A program made the translations under genes and the position numbers. The notes under the pieces are model-generated. The model was not told the DNA's origin, did not search any database, and worked only from the letters and a program-made list of their open reading frames with translations. From the NCBI GenBank assembly GCA_965659685.1, contig CBFHXB010000010.1, positions 22,481 to 86,480 on the forward strand: a DNA stretch of 64,000 bases, written 5' to 3'. Origin of the DNA: MGIIa-L3 sp11892u. Its GTDB lineage: Archaea > Thermoplasmatota > Poseidoniia > Poseidoniales > Poseidoniaceae. Below are positions 9,655-18,556 of the stretch, piece by piece. Position 1 is the first letter of the stretch. Every line of letters begins with the position of its first letter.

Positions 9655-9766
9655 GGTGTAAATTACACACTATCCACCTAAAAGGTGGTTCCGGCTTGCT
9701 TCATTGGCCCGGCCTTCGCGGCCCATTGCGCAGGAACGGGAAAACAGTCATCACCTCGGGGACCGG

Positions 9767-11557
9767 ATGCGAAGCATGGATGCCCCACCCTCGGGAGCCA
9801 CAGCGGCTACGATGACCGACGAGGAGCGTACCCGTGCCCAGCGTGGCTACATGATGTACGACTGGGCCAAGTCCGGTTTCGAGACCTCCGTGGTTGTCGC
9901 GGTGCTTCCCGCATGGTTCGCCTACCTCTTCATCGCGGCGACTGGACAGGAGATGTCCTTCCTTGGCATGACCCAAACCGCTGACGGTATCTTTGCCTTG
10001 GTGACGGCATCTGCTGCCCTGTTTGTGGCGATCATTTCGCCCGGTTTGGGCGTCATCGCTGACCGCATCCCCATCAAACAACTCATGCTTCGATGGGCGA
10101 CCATCATCGCGTGCAGCGCCACCGCCCTGCTTGGTCTGGCGTTGTTCCTCCCCATTGAATTTCGATGGGTGTGGCTGGCGATCATGTACCTCATCGCCAA
10201 CATTGGGACCAACGTCAGCAACGTGTACTACAACGTCCTGTTGCCGCACATTTGCAAGGACGAGGAGGAGCTTGACCGCATCTCCACAGGCGCCTACATG
10301 TACGGATACATCGGCGGTGGTCTTCTTCTTGCGACCCACTTGGGCTTGGTGATCGGTACCGGATATGCCGACTGGGCAACGGCCTTCGCCTTGTCCACCA
10401 CCGGTTTGTGGTACTTCGGATTCGCGACCTACACCTTCAACCGGGTGCCAGAGCCGCCCATCGTCATCGAGCTTGAGGAGAAACTCACCCTCGGGTCTGC
10501 CACCAAATTGGCGATTTCAGAGGTCAAGGGCACCATTGGGGACTTCTTTGGCACCTACCGCATTCTCGGGCTTTACCTCCTTGCCTACTTGCTCTTCATC
10601 GACGGCATCAACGCCGTGACAGGACTGGCTGGAGCCTACGGTGCTGGGGTGCTAGGTGTGCCTTTGGTGGCCAACATGGCGGTGATCCTTCTCGTGCAGT
10701 TCGTGGCCTTCCCGTCGGCCGCGTTCTTCATTCGCGTGGCGAAATGGACCTCCACGAAAACCACCGTGATGATCACCTGTTCTTTGTGGGTCTTCGTGGT
10801 CCTGATGGCCATCGCCTTCGCTCCCTTGCCCCTCGATGCACACGACGAACATGACTTCCAAGTCACCATGCAGGACGACGGCAGCTACCTCATCGTGAAC
10901 GCCACGGACTTCATGATGGCTCCGTTGGGCTCCGACCAGGAATTCAGGGAGTCTGCAGAAGGCTTGCTTCCGTTTGAGGACTACAACGCCGACCGGGACC
11001 GCAATGAATTCTCAGGTGAAGCCAGGGTGCTGAACGCGACCCAACTTGGAATGCTGATTGACAAAATCGAAGATTCAAGGTTCAGTTTGAGCGTTCAAAA
11101 CGGCAGCATGGACGGCTTCTATGCCGGTGACAACCATCCCACAAGCATCGGCGACGGCCCCATCGACATCATTCCGACAACGGCTCGGAAGTTGATTTGG
11201 GAACCGCTCAACATGGGGATCTCCATCCAATGGATGTTCATCGGTATTGGGGCGGGCTTCCTGTTGGGCGGCTCACAAGGGATGGCTCGCTCACTGTTTT
11301 GCCAAATGGTCCCCGAATCACGAAGCGCTGAATTCTTCGGTTTCATCGGTTTCTTTGGACGGGCAGCCTCGTTCATCGGTCCGGCCTTGTACTTCGGCGT
11401 GAGCGGAATTGCCGACGCCCGAACGGCCATCCTGTCGATCATGTTCCTCATCGTGCTCGGCGTCATCTTGACGTGGTTTGTCGACGTTGAGGAGGGTGCC
11501 CGTATCGCGGCCGAAGAAGACGCGAAATATGCCCGAGCCTCCTCAGAAGGCGAGTGA
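9767..11557 (+). CDS. UMF1/ATG22-like MFS permease
   Basis: About 596 residues. The opening RGYMMYDWAKSGFETSV matches the characteristic N-terminus of UMF1-type major facilitators (usually R-G-W-x-x-Y-D-W-A-N-S-x-F). About 12 transmembrane helices follow. Between helices near residues 370 and 480 lies a large hydrophilic insertion, acidic and Asn-rich, probably extracytoplasmic and unusual for the family. Related eukaryotic ATG22 exports amino acids from vacuoles; prokaryotic substrates are unknown. The start is uncertain: ATG 9767, 9776 or 9812 are all in frame, and 9812 (MTDEERTRAQRG) would give the shortest normal N-terminus. It is divergent from the patatin-like gene. Confidence 0.85.
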   Translation: MRSMDAPPSGATAATMTDEERTRAQRGYMMYDWAKSGFETSVVVAVLPAWFAYLFIAATGQEMSFLGMTQTADGIFALVTASAALFVAIISPGLGVIADRIPIKQLMLRWATIIACSATALLGLALFLPIEFRWVWLAIMYLIANIGTNVSNVYYNVLLPHICKDEEELDRISTGAYMYGYIGGGLLLATHLGLVIGTGYADWATAFALSTTGLWYFGFATYTFNRVPEPPIVIELEEKLTLGSATKLAISEVKGTIGDFFGTYRILGLYLLAYLLFIDGINAVTGLAGAYGAGVLGVPLVANMAVILLVQFVAFPSAAFFIRVAKWTSTKTTVMITCSLWVFVVLMAIAFAPLPLDAHDEHDFQVTMQDDGSYLIVNATDFMMAPLGSDQEFRESAEGLLPFEDYNADRDRNEFSGEARVLNATQLGMLIDKIEDSRFSLSVQNGSMDGFYAGDNHPTSIGDGPIDIIPTTARKLIWEPLNMGISIQWMFIGIGAGFLLGGSQGMARSLFCQMVPESRSAEFFGFIGFFGRAASFIGPALYFGVSGIADARTAILSIMFLIVLGVILTWFVDVEEGARIAAEEDAKYARASSEGE

Positions 11558-11601
11558 ACAGCGAGCAAGGATGATAGGACATCTGAGTCGATGGCGTTCA
11601 G

Positions 11602-12348
11602 ATGATGCCACCGCCTGCCCCCCTTCCGCCCCCTGACGACGATCCATGGGACGAGTTTGACACGGCTCCAGCACCGGTGGTTGCCCCCCCGATGCCCGGT
11701 CCACCGGTGCAGACGGGAGCCTTGCCAACGCCCCCTCCCCCAGCAGAAACCATGCTTCCCGCCGTCCCGGTCTCGACGCCTCAAGCGGTGGCGGCCCCGG
11801 TTGCGCCAGCCGTGGCTGCAGCGCAAGCGGTGATTCCCCAACAGGCCGCGGGAGTCGTACCCGCTCAGCCGACGACCACAAATTTGGGCGGCCAACAGGT
11901 CATGATGCAGGCGGGCATGATGCCCGCACAGGCCGCCACGGTCATGCAGGTGCCGGTTCCTGTCGTCAAAGAACCTCGGGAATGGCCTCCGTTGACGCAC
12001 ATGATCGTGATGGCCGGATTTGGTTTGCTGCTGTTCACGGCCGTGCTCTTGCTCTTTGCAAATTTGGCCGATCCTCCCGCGGTGGGTGATTTCGGTACAG
12101 ACGCGGACGACTTGGAAGATTTTGCTGAAGCACTGGACAAGTACGACCGTCGGCAAGCCGTGTACGGGGCCTTCTCGCTGTTCTTTGCCACCGTCGGTCA
12201 AATGGCGGTTGCAGCAGGCCTGCTGTTGTACACCGTCAAGGACGGCGAGGACATGCCGGTGCCCGTGCGAGCGGTGTTGCTTGGTGGCGTGTTGCTCCTG
12301 CTCACCCGCATGATGACCGGTGGACTGGATCTGGCCGCGCTGCTCTGA
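11602..12348 (+). CDS. Membrane protein with Pro/Ala-rich N-terminus, function unknown
   Basis: 248 residues. The first 125 residues are low-complexity Pro, Ala, Val and Gln and are presumably disordered and cytoplasmic. The C-terminal half has three hydrophobic helices: about residues 134-152, 193-213 and 222-240. An acidic loop (DADDLEDFAEALDKYD) lies between the first two. No family was recognised. Similar Pro-rich tails joined to a few membrane helices occur elsewhere in this window (60222-61337 is Pro-rich but soluble). It is convergent with the next gene, with 4 bases between them. Confidence 0.6.
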   Translation: MMPPPAPLPPPDDDPWDEFDTAPAPVVAPPMPGPPVQTGALPTPPPPAETMLPAVPVSTPQAVAAPVAPAVAAAQAVIPQQAAGVVPAQPTTTNLGGQQVMMQAGMMPAQAATVMQVPVPVVKEPREWPPLTHMIVMAGFGLLLFTAVLLLFANLADPPAVGDFGTDADDLEDFAEALDKYDRRQAVYGAFSLFFATVGQMAVAAGLLLYTVKDGEDMPVPVRAVLLGGVLLLLTRMMTGGLDLAALL

Positions 12349-12352
12349 CGCC

Positions 12353-12979
12353 TCAGGTTAGACGGTGTTGCCAGCCTGGCTCGAAATCGTTCAAACCATC
12401 GAAGCCGGAACCGTCGCCTCCGTCACCGCCGCTTTCATCTTCCTCGTCCTCATCTTCATCCGGAAGATGTCCACAGGCGGCCATGAAGGCCCTGAACAGT
12501 TCCCGTTCGAGGTATTTGTAACGCGAAAGGAGTTCTTGGATGGCGTCCATGACCCGCTGCATGACCACGTGGTCGGCATGGGGCAAGAGCAACTTCTGTC
12601 GAACGACAAGCGCATCGGCGGCGTCCACCGTTGTGGCAACGGCCGGTTCGGGAAGGAACCCTGTGCGTTCTGAGCCGTCAATGGCGTTGGCAAAGAACTC
12701 GAAGGACAACCGTTCTGCGAGGTCTTCTTCGATGTTCATGAACACCTTTCGGACGACAGGGTGCACAGGCAAAACCATTCGCAGGATGACGATTTCTTCG
12801 GAGTCTCCAATGGCATATGCCTCGTAGGTGTAGCCAGCGATGCTGATCAGGAGGCTTTCTTCCTCCTGTCTGAATGGGAACGTTGGGATACCGAGCCGGG
12901 AGGGGTCGGTGTCGGCGACGTATCCCATCCTCCAACAGATGGAAGAGAGCCGACCCAAAGGCGTGCCCATGGGGTCCAT
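12353..12979 (-). CDS. Conserved-looking hypothetical protein, acidic C-terminus
   Basis: About 208 residues. The first 150 residues read as an alpha/beta domain with alternating strands (ESLLISIAGYTYEAYAIG, EEIVILRMVLPV) followed by long helices (VMQRVMDAIQELLSRYKYLERELF). The tail is highly acidic, then Gly-rich. No catalytic motif was recognised. The overall layout recalls small archaeal DUF2299-like proteins, but this is only an impression. The start is placed at ATG 12979 (MDPMGTPLGRL); TTG 13009 and GTG 12994 are alternatives. It lies just downstream of PEP carboxykinase on the opposite side of a convergent junction with the preceding membrane protein. Confidence 0.55.
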   Translation of the reverse strand: MDPMGTPLGRLSSICWRMGYVADTDPSRLGIPTFPFRQEEESLLISIAGYTYEAYAIGDSEEIVILRMVLPVHPVVRKVFMNIEEDLAERLSFEFFANAIDGSERTGFLPEPAVATTVDAADALVVRQKLLLPHADHVVMQRVMDAIQELLSRYKYLERELFRAFMAACGHLPDEDEDEEDESGGDGGDGSGFDGLNDFEPGWQHRLT

Positions 12980-13020
12980 GCACGATATTGGCACGCTTGT
13001 TTGTATCAAGCCTTCCGGTC

Positions 13021-14622
13021 TCAGGCCACGGGCGAAGGAGCCGCCCCGTTGACCTCGTCACTGACGCCTTCGGCGTAGCGGGCGAAGTTCTCGTTGAACA
13101 TCCTTGCAAGCCGGTCCGCGGTCGCGTCGTATGCGTCACCGTCCGTCCAGGTCCCACGTGGTTGCAGGACGTCGGCAGGCACACCTGGGCAGGAGGTCGG
13201 GACCTCGAAGCCAAAGCGACCGTCGATGACGTATTCCACGTCGTCGAGGTCACCGTCGAGGGCGGCGTTGAGCATGGCGCGGGTGTAACGGATCTTCATC
13301 CGGTTTCCTTCACCGTACGCGCCGCCAGACCAGCCGGTGTTGATGAGCCAAGCCGTGGCACCGTGCTCGGCCATCTTCGACGAGAGCAAGTCGGCATACA
13401 CGCCGGGGTGCATGGGCATGAAGGGTTCACCGAAGCACGCCGAGAAGGTCGCTTGCGGTTCCTTGACGCCCACTTCGGTACCGGCGACCTTGGCGGTGTA
13501 TCCGGAGATGAAGTGGTAGGCGGCCTGTTCGGGCGTCAGGCGTGAGATGGGAGGCAACACGCCAAAGGCGTCGCAGGTGAGGAAAATGACGTTCTGTGGG
13601 TGGCCGCCCTTGGAATCGGGCGTTCGGTTGTCGATGAATTCGATCGGGTAAGAGCCGCGCGTGTTCTGCGTCTTGCTCGTGTCCTCGAAGTCGGGGACTC
13701 CATCCTCGTCGAGGACGATGTTTTCCAACACCGTTCCAAACCGTCGGGTGGTGCCGAAGATGGCGGGTTCGTCTTCCTCGGACAGGTCGATGAGCTTGGC
13801 ATAGCAGCCTCCTTCGAAGTTGAACACACCGTTTGCGCCCCACCCGTGCTCGTCGTCACCGACCAGCGCACGCTTTGGGTCGGCGGAGAGGGTGGTTTTC
13901 CCCGTGCCGGAGAGGCCGAAGAAAATGGCCGTGTTCTCCCCGTTTGTGTTCGCCGAGCAGTGCATGGGAAGAATGCCCTTCTTTGGCAGAATGAGGTTCA
14001 TGACGGAAAAAATGGATTTCTTGATTTCACCGGCGTAGCGGCTTCCCCCGATGATGACTTCCTTTGCGGCATAGTTGACGATGACGAAGACATGCGAGTT
14101 CACGCCGTCGACGTCTGGGACGGCTTCGAAGTGAGGGGCGTGGAGAACGGTGAACTGGGGCTCGTGAGCCCCCAAGCGAGCCTCGTCGGGTCGCACGAAC
14201 ATGTTGCGAGCAAAGGCGCTGTGCCATGCGTTGTGCGTGATCACGCGAATGGGGAGGGCTTCGGTGACCTCTGCGCCACAGTACAGGTCTTGGACGAAGA
14301 GGGCGTCGCGTGCCTGGAGGTAATCGACCACCTTGGCCCGGAGCGCGGTGAAGGTTGCAAGGTCGGTTGAAACGTTGACGTCTCCCCAGTTGATGTCGTC
14401 CGTGGTGCTCGTTTCGTCAACGATGAATTTGTCGTTGGGAGAACGGCCGGTTCGCTCGCCGGTTTCGGTCACCAACGCCTTGTGAGCCGAGAAGACGCCT
14501 TCGCCACGCTTGACGGCCAGTTCGATGAGCTGCGGCGCCTCAAGGTTCCAGTGGACCTCGCCTTGAGGCGAAAGGCCGTGCTGACTGAGGTCACCGCTGA
14601 TGCTGCCATAGGTGGCGGGCAT
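13021..14622 (-). CDS. pckA: Phosphoenolpyruvate carboxykinase (ATP)
   Basis: 533 residues, close to the 540 of the bacterial enzyme. It interconverts oxaloacetate plus ATP with PEP plus CO2, the entry to gluconeogenesis. The kinase-1a P-loop GLSGTGKTTLS is near residue 237 and the kinase-2 metal motif GDDEHGW about 20 residues later. The substrate segment GRSPNDKFIVDE, the lysine/metal region around IIGGSRYAGEIKKS and the adenine-binding TRGSYPIEFI are all present. The ATP-type enzyme is a bacterial form, and most archaea use the GTP form, so acquisition from bacteria is likely. Start ATG 14622 (MPATYGSISGDLSQHG) corresponds to the usual N-terminus; the upstream reading frame is spurious. 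Confidence 0.96.
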   Translation of the reverse strand: MPATYGSISGDLSQHGLSPQGEVHWNLEAPQLIELAVKRGEGVFSAHKALVTETGERTGRSPNDKFIVDETSTTDDINWGDVNVSTDLATFTALRAKVVDYLQARDALFVQDLYCGAEVTEALPIRVITHNAWHSAFARNMFVRPDEARLGAHEPQFTVLHAPHFEAVPDVDGVNSHVFVIVNYAAKEVIIGGSRYAGEIKKSIFSVMNLILPKKGILPMHCSANTNGENTAIFFGLSGTGKTTLSADPKRALVGDDEHGWGANGVFNFEGGCYAKLIDLSEEDEPAIFGTTRRFGTVLENIVLDEDGVPDFEDTSKTQNTRGSYPIEFIDNRTPDSKGGHPQNVIFLTCDAFGVLPPISRLTPEQAAYHFISGYTAKVAGTEVGVKEPQATFSACFGEPFMPMHPGVYADLLSSKMAEHGATAWLINTGWSGGAYGEGNRMKIRYTRAMLNAALDGDLDDVEYVIDGRFGFEVPTSCPGVPADVLQPRGTWTDGDAYDATADRLARMFNENFARYAEGVSDEVNGAAPSPVA

Positions 14623-14776
14623 GAGCCGCGGTTCAACCGGCCCTCTTAGGCACTTGCGGTCCGCCCGGGCCGGTGTGTCCAGCAACACCGTCTCAAGACG
14701 TCTTCCGAGGCCAGCTTTTTGCACCGGGCCGTCCGACCGTCCCGAGCCTTGAAGTCCCTGACTTCGAAGGAGAATC

Positions 14777-17700
14777 ATGGATGAACCGCAGGAGGACGAC
14801 CTCCTCCGGGAGCGGGCCTTCCAGCGCGGTGGAGGCTTGGACCTCTCCGGTTTTGTTCTGAACGTGGAACAAGCGCCAAAATCGGAGGAAGAGGAAGCGA
14901 CGGAAGCCACAGAAATTGATGCCGCCATGGGCGAAATCGCCTCTCCTTTCGGTGAACACACGTCGAGCGATGGACCCACGGACGACGTGGTCACAGGACT
15001 CGCCGTCGACGGCGAACGTCGCCTCGGGCAAGGTTTGCTTGTGGCGATGGTCGTGGCCTATTCTGCCCTGGCGGCCTACGTCGGCACCGCTCTGCCTCCA
15101 AGCATCGCCGCGCCTGGATTGCTTGTGCTCGGTGGCTTGGGCCTCTGGCTTGGCGAGCGGTGGATTCCGCGTCCCTCGATGCGTTTGCTCGGCGTGACCT
15201 GGGTGATCATCTCGATGAAAATCCTCTACGGTTTTGCCCTGGATGCGCATCACTGGGGCTGGTTCGATGCCCTGCCGGACTCAGGCCTGGGCCTTGGGGC
15301 CGCGCTCCTGCTCTTGGTGGGCCTGAACGTGGCGCTCGCTCAACGCCATGACGACGACGCCATCGCGGCTCAGGCCACCCTCATCCTTCTCTTGGTCGGC
15401 AGTGCCGCCGGTGGGCTGTACGGCGAACTTGGCGTGGTGGTGATGATCGCGTTTGGGACCATGGTGTTGCACGGCATGGCGCTGCTTCGAGGGACAGGGA
15501 ACCTTGCAAGCCTCGGCATCGCGGCTTCCTACCTGTGGGTCGGTGTGCACGCCCTTTCGAACGATTGGGTGGTCCTTGGCTTGCACCTGGTGCCGCTCGA
15601 AGACGACGTCTTGACCTTCCTGCTGATGGCCACCATCACCGGCATGAACGCCGTGATGGCGACCCGTTTCGCTGAACATGAAAACTGGTTTTCCGCGGCT
15701 TTGCAGGCCGTAGGCTTGGGCCGTCCAGGGCTTTGGGCGGTTTCCGTCGGGCTCGGCATGATCGGAGCCACCCTCTCCGTGGCCGCAAACCGTGAGGACG
15801 TGGGCTATGCTTTGGCGCAAGTGGCGCTGCTCCTCACCGCCTTCTCAGGTTCGTACCTTGCCGTACGTGGCGTGGCGTGGACCTCGCTTCAGCCGTGGGT
15901 GCTGTGGATCCCCTCCCTGCTTACCTTGAGCGTCGTTCCGCTCGCGGCCTTGAGCGTGGAGGTCGGTGGCCTGTCCGTGTACGCCCTCCATGCCGGTCTG
16001 ATGGTGGCCTGCATCGCGGTGGTCGTGTTGCGGCACGAAGCCAGCGTCTCCGACCACGTCCTCTGGATGGGTTCCATCGCTTTGGTCGTCTTGCTCACCC
16101 TGCTCGTGCCCTCGGGCGCGGAGGACACCGGCCAACCTTTGCTCGTCGCCGGGGTGCTGGTCGTGTGGGGTGGCCTAGCTTGGCTGGCGCTTCGCCGCGA
16201 TGCTCCATCCCTGGCCGGAACCGCGGTGCTGAGCCCGTGGGTGTGGGCGATGCTCTTCGTCGGAGATTTCGACGATCGATTGCTGTCCAGCGACATCGTG
16301 ACCACCGAACTCAGCAGCTCCCTGTTGACCGCCTTCCTCGGTGGCTCCATGTTTGTCACCTACACGGTCAACCTCCGATTGGGTGACACCGGCGTTAACC
16401 TTGGACGAAACTTCACCGGAGGCACCGAGTTGAGCGCTCGCATTCGAGATGCAGGGAGCCTTGACCTCTGGAGCGCAGGCGCAGCCTTGGCCGTGCTCAC
16501 CGTCCTCGTGTCGCTGCTCGGCGAAGGCTTGCCCCTCGAACTGGGCTTGTTGCTCTTGATCTGCCCGATGCTCATTGAGGCTGTTGTGGCCTTTCTCGGA
16601 GGGCGCCGTCATCATCCACGTCGCACCTTGACCCTGACCGGAGTGGCCTCCCTCATGGTGGTCTGGAACCTCGGTCACGCCTCAGTGGTCGGTTTTGCAC
16701 TGCTCTGTTCCGTCGGTCTTCTGATCGTGGACGCTGCCCGCAGGCGTGCCCGCGTCGAGGACCTTGACGAACTTGCTGGCATGGACGTGGACGAAGGCGG
16801 TCTTCACGCCTTGCTGCTTGGTTTCCTGATGCTGCTGGCCCTCGTCCGTTGGCTGCAACCCCTCGTCGGGTCGGTGGACGGCCTGACCTTGTCCAACGAC
16901 GCCGCTGCCCTTGGCGTCGTGGTCGCCGTGTCGCTCGGCATGTTCGGTCGTCGCGAAGTCCTGAGCGGTCGCTTGATCACAAACGTGCTGTGCGCCCTCG
17001 GCCTTTTGGTGGCCATGCTGCTGGTCAGCCTCGAAGCAGAATTGCTCTGGCTTCAGGGCGCCCTCGGCCTGATGTTCGTCGGAACCGGCGCTTGGTTGAG
17101 CGTTCAAGGCGAGATGCGAAGCGCCTTGCAAACCACGGCTCGTATCGAGCAAAGGCGTTCAGAGCACGCAGCGATCGAAGCGAGGAGAGACGCGTTCGTC
17201 CGCCGCCTGGGGCATGCTGACGGGGCCACAATGCACCGGTTGGACAACACCACAGATGGCACCGCGTTGGACGTCGCGGACCCCGCAGCCCTCCGAAGGA
17301 CGGCCGAGTGGGCCACCGCCCGTCGCCCCAAGGCGCAGCCCTCCGAGGAGAGCCTCGACGGCCTTGAGCACCAGCCGACGGTGCTGATGGCGTTCATCGG
17401 TGCCACGTCACTCAGCGGAGCCGTTTGGGCTTGGTTGGGCGGGAACCATGCGCTGGCCTTGGCCGCTACGGCCTTGCTCGTCACCGCCTTCATTGGGCTT
17501 GCTCGATGGAGTGCAGACCGCCTGAGCATGCCGCTCCCGCAGGTGTTGGGCATCGACGCCCCCGTGGCCCTCGGCCTCGCTGGATTGGTGTTGGTGGAAA
17601 TCACCGGTCGCGTCGGTGGATTCGTCGTGGTCCTCGGCGATCAGCTGCATCTGCTGGCCTTTGTGCTCGGGGCCTTGTTGGTGGCGTCAATGCACGTGCT

Positions 17701-18556
17701 GGGCCGGGACCAGCTGGGCTTGCGCCTCCCTGCCTTTGCTGACGCTTTGCTGTGGACCTTGGTGGCCGGCCGCATCGTGACCCTCTTCGTTGGCGGCGAA
17801 GTCCCAATTCCGCTGAACGTCGACCCATTCTCGGGCGAAACCGTCGATTGGATCCTGCCCATGCTGGTGCTCGAAGCCGCCCTGATTGGCTTGATTTTGC
17901 TTCATGAGTGGGTCGAAGGCGTGCGTCGACAGCGCGACCTGCCCGACCAGCGGGGCGCAGGTGGCCGTGCCCTTTCCGCCCTGCTGGCGGTGCCCTTGTC
18001 CTTTGGTCCCGCAGGAATCCTCGCCCTTTGCCTCGGTTTCCGCCGAGGCGTCATTTGGCGTCAACCGGCCGTGCCGTTGTTGACCGCTGTGACCCTCCCT
18101 CTTGCATGGGCGGCCCTTGTGCACTGGCTGGATCCCAGCCTCGGTGTTTCCCTCCCCGGCCTGATTCCCGCAGCCCTCTTCGTCGGCGGTCTGTCGCTGC
18201 TCGTGGCCGCGTGGACGGTCTTTGACGAGCGTCCTTTGTGGATGGCTGCAGCGCTTCAAGGCGGGCATGTCCTGCTGATTCCGGCCGCTTGGAGCGGCTT
18301 TGGGCTGACCGGTGCCGTGGTCGCGTTGCTCGTCCTCAGCGGTTGGTCGTGGATCATCGGCATCCTCGTTTTGCGTCGTTCGTGGCGCGTCATCGGTCTG
18401 GCCGACCTGCTTGGAGCATGGACGGGCTTTGGCATGGCGTTGATCGCCGGTGCCTCCGCAAACACCGTCCTTGTGATGCTCGTCATCACCGTGCTGTTGC
18501 TATCCGCGGTGACGTGGCTGACCCAGCGGGACGCAGACGCGATCGCCGTCGATTGA
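14777..18556 (+). CDS. Giant polytopic membrane protein (about 35 transmembrane helices), function unknown
   Basis: 1259 residues. The first 80 residues are acidic and probably cytoplasmic. After that I count roughly 24 hydrophobic helices up to residue 790. A soluble, Arg/Glu-rich segment (about 790-875, including RRSEHAAIEARRDAFVRR) follows, then about 13 more helices to the C-terminus. Charged residues inside the helices are rare. No transporter or glycosyltransferase motif was recognised. The arrangement could result from internal duplication of a smaller multi-helix unit, but no clear repeat was visible by eye. An SD-like GGAGAATC precedes the ATG. The stop codon directly abuts the stop of the convergent phosphohexomutase gene. 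Confidence 0.7.
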   Translation: MDEPQEDDLLRERAFQRGGGLDLSGFVLNVEQAPKSEEEEATEATEIDAAMGEIASPFGEHTSSDGPTDDVVTGLAVDGERRLGQGLLVAMVVAYSALAAYVGTALPPSIAAPGLLVLGGLGLWLGERWIPRPSMRLLGVTWVIISMKILYGFALDAHHWGWFDALPDSGLGLGAALLLLVGLNVALAQRHDDDAIAAQATLILLLVGSAAGGLYGELGVVVMIAFGTMVLHGMALLRGTGNLASLGIAASYLWVGVHALSNDWVVLGLHLVPLEDDVLTFLLMATITGMNAVMATRFAEHENWFSAALQAVGLGRPGLWAVSVGLGMIGATLSVAANREDVGYALAQVALLLTAFSGSYLAVRGVAWTSLQPWVLWIPSLLTLSVVPLAALSVEVGGLSVYALHAGLMVACIAVVVLRHEASVSDHVLWMGSIALVVLLTLLVPSGAEDTGQPLLVAGVLVVWGGLAWLALRRDAPSLAGTAVLSPWVWAMLFVGDFDDRLLSSDIVTTELSSSLLTAFLGGSMFVTYTVNLRLGDTGVNLGRNFTGGTELSARIRDAGSLDLWSAGAALAVLTVLVSLLGEGLPLELGLLLLICPMLIEAVVAFLGGRRHHPRRTLTLTGVASLMVVWNLGHASVVGFALLCSVGLLIVDAARRRARVEDLDELAGMDVDEGGLHALLLGFLMLLALVRWLQPLVGSVDGLTLSNDAAALGVVVAVSLGMFGRREVLSGRLITNVLCALGLLVAMLLVSLEAELLWLQGALGLMFVGTGAWLSVQGEMRSALQTTARIEQRRSEHAAIEARRDAFVRRLGHADGATMHRLDNTTDGTALDVADPAALRRTAEWATARRPKAQPSEESLDGLEHQPTVLMAFIGATSLSGAVWAWLGGNHALALAATALLVTAFIGLARWSADRLSMPLPQVLGIDAPVALGLAGLVLVEITGRVGGFVVVLGDQLHLLAFVLGALLVASMHVLGRDQLGLRLPAFADALLWTLVAGRIVTLFVGGEVPIPLNVDPFSGETVDWILPMLVLEAALIGLILLHEWVEGVRRQRDLPDQRGAGGRALSALLAVPLSFGPAGILALCLGFRRGVIWRQPAVPLLTAVTLPLAWAALVHWLDPSLGVSLPGLIPAALFVGGLSLLVAAWTVFDERPLWMAAALQGGHVLLIPAAWSGFGLTGAVVALLVLSGWSWIIGILVLRRSWRVIGLADLLGAWTGFGMALIAGASANTVLVMLVITVLLLSAVTWLTQRDADAIAVD

